Part shown: positions 63,489 to 64,000 of the stretch, one piece after another
Position numbering within the stretch: the first letter of the stretch is position 1
How the letters are laid out: each line of letters starts with the position of its first letter
Assembly (NCBI RefSeq): GCF_014652875.1
Contig: NZ_BMZQ01000004.1
Coordinates: 124,001-188,000, forward strand
Length of the DNA: 64,000 bases
Source: Tianweitania populi
Lineage (GTDB): Bacteria; Pseudomonadota; Alphaproteobacteria; Rhizobiales; Rhizobiaceae
Direction: 5' to 3'
Notes under the pieces: model-generated
Told to the model about the DNA's origin: nothing
Database searches by the model: none
The model's input: only the letters and a program-made list of their open reading frames with translations
Program-made: the position numbers and the translations under genes

Positions 63489-64000
63489 ATGGCCATGGCC
63501 GACAAGATTATCATCGACACCGATCCCGGGCAGGATGATGCCTTCGCCATCCTGCTTGCTCTGGCCAGTCCGGAACTCGACGTGCTGGGCATTACGGCGG
63601 TTGCGGGCAACGTGCCTTTGTCCTTAACCGAAGTGAACATCCGCAAGATCTGCGACCTGGCGAAGCGCACGGATATCCCGGTCTTTGCCGGCTGCGACCG
63701 GCCGATGCAGAGGGCGCTGCACACCGCCGAGCATGTGCATGGCGCAACCGGCCTCGATGGTGCAGAGTTGCCAGACCCGACCATGCCCCTGCAGAACCAG
63801 CACGGCGTCGACTTCATCATCGAGACGCTACGCCGCGAAGCGCCGGGCACGGTGACACTGTGTCCGCTCGGGCCGCTCACGAATATCGCGACCGCGCTGA
63901 CCCGCGCTCCGGATATCGCTTCGCGCATCCGCCGGATTGTCGCCATGGGAGGCGGCCTGTTCGAAGGTGGCAACATAACCCCGGCGGCCGAATTTAACAT
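63489..64000 (+). CDS. Nucleoside hydrolase family protein, copy 3, cut by window end
   Basis: 170 residues are visible; the frame is open to the right edge. The Asp cluster is DTDPGQDDAFAILLAL, followed by CPLGPLTNIATAL and AMGGGLFEGGNITPAAEFN, matching inosine-uridine nucleoside hydrolases. ATG 63489 (or 63495) has AAAGG ahead. It shares a transcript with the D-2-hydroxyacid dehydrogenase, an uncommon pairing. It is not a close copy of either nucleoside hydrolase at 8067-10012. Confidence 0.88.
   Translation, partial: MAMADKIIIDTDPGQDDAFAILLALASPELDVLGITAVAGNVPLSLTEVNIRKICDLAKRTDIPVFAGCDRPMQRALHTAEHVHGATGLDGAELPDPTMPLQNQHGVDFIIETLRREAPGTVTLCPLGPLTNIATALTRAPDIASRIRRIVAMGGGLFEGGNITPAAEFN

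Overview
This window is a GC-rich, densely packed piece of a chromosome or large replicon from an alphaproteobacterium, most likely of the order Hyphomicrobiales (Mesorhizobium/Aminobacter/Phyllobacteriaceae-like). The reasons are indirect: many ABC uptake operons each tied to a catabolic cassette, LysR and FCD-GntR regulators beside them, four-base start/stop overlaps throughout, and protein types typical of that group. No rRNA, tRNA, CRISPR array, IS element or phage gene was seen. 57 protein genes are described; the first and last are cut by the window ends.

Layout. 1-4470: the end of an ABC transporter followed by a sugar-acid cassette (enolase-superfamily enzyme, SMP-30 lactonase, uronate dehydrogenase, aldose epimerase). 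4485-13745: a LysR regulator divergent from a seven-gene operon: a Dpp/Opp-type transporter (binding protein, two permeases, fused double ATPase) with a DapA-like lyase/aldolase and two nucleoside hydrolases. 13801-18164: ubiT-ubiU-ubiV, the O2-independent ubiquinone hydroxylation system with its Fe-S cysteine patterns intact, plus an unknown small fourth gene, divergent from ubiD; an FNR-like box lies between them. 18169-26836: an opine/amino-acid oxidase operon (HcnABC/octopine-oxidase-like subunits, RidA, enolase-superfamily protein, polar amino-acid ABC transporter) with a divergent LysR gene. 26866-30204: a GGDEF-EAL protein and a SAM-methyltransferase-like protein. 30354-37228: a GntR regulator, an amino-acid ABC transporter and three PLP enzymes.

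37250-58610 is the centrepiece: a supercluster for tryptophan/kynurenine/anthranilate breakdown by the aerobic CoA-dependent hybrid route. kynA, kynB-like and kynU give anthranilate; abmG makes 2-aminobenzoyl-CoA; the fused flavoprotein AbmA (monooxygenase plus old-yellow-enzyme domain) oxygenates and reduces the ring; an SDR, two hydratase-type proteins, an acyl-CoA dehydrogenase, a 3-hydroxyacyl-CoA dehydrogenase and a beta-ketoadipyl-CoA-type thiolase complete a beta-oxidation-like route, and a RidA protein is well placed to remove the amino group. An isatin-hydrolase-like cyclase and a five-gene branched-chain-type ABC transporter sit inside it. A MarR gene lies directly before abmA, and an 18-bp near-palindrome occurs with 17/18 identity in front of both the abmG/kynB divergon and abmA, which makes it a strong candidate operator for the whole pathway.

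58652-64000: a DUF1989/YcgG-type (GntA-like) pair, an AcuI-like reductase, an FCD-GntR regulator with a good inverted-repeat operator, a D-2-hydroxyacid-dehydrogenase-type flavoprotein and a third nucleoside hydrolase cut by the right edge. All family calls come from reading motifs by eye; no database search was possible.
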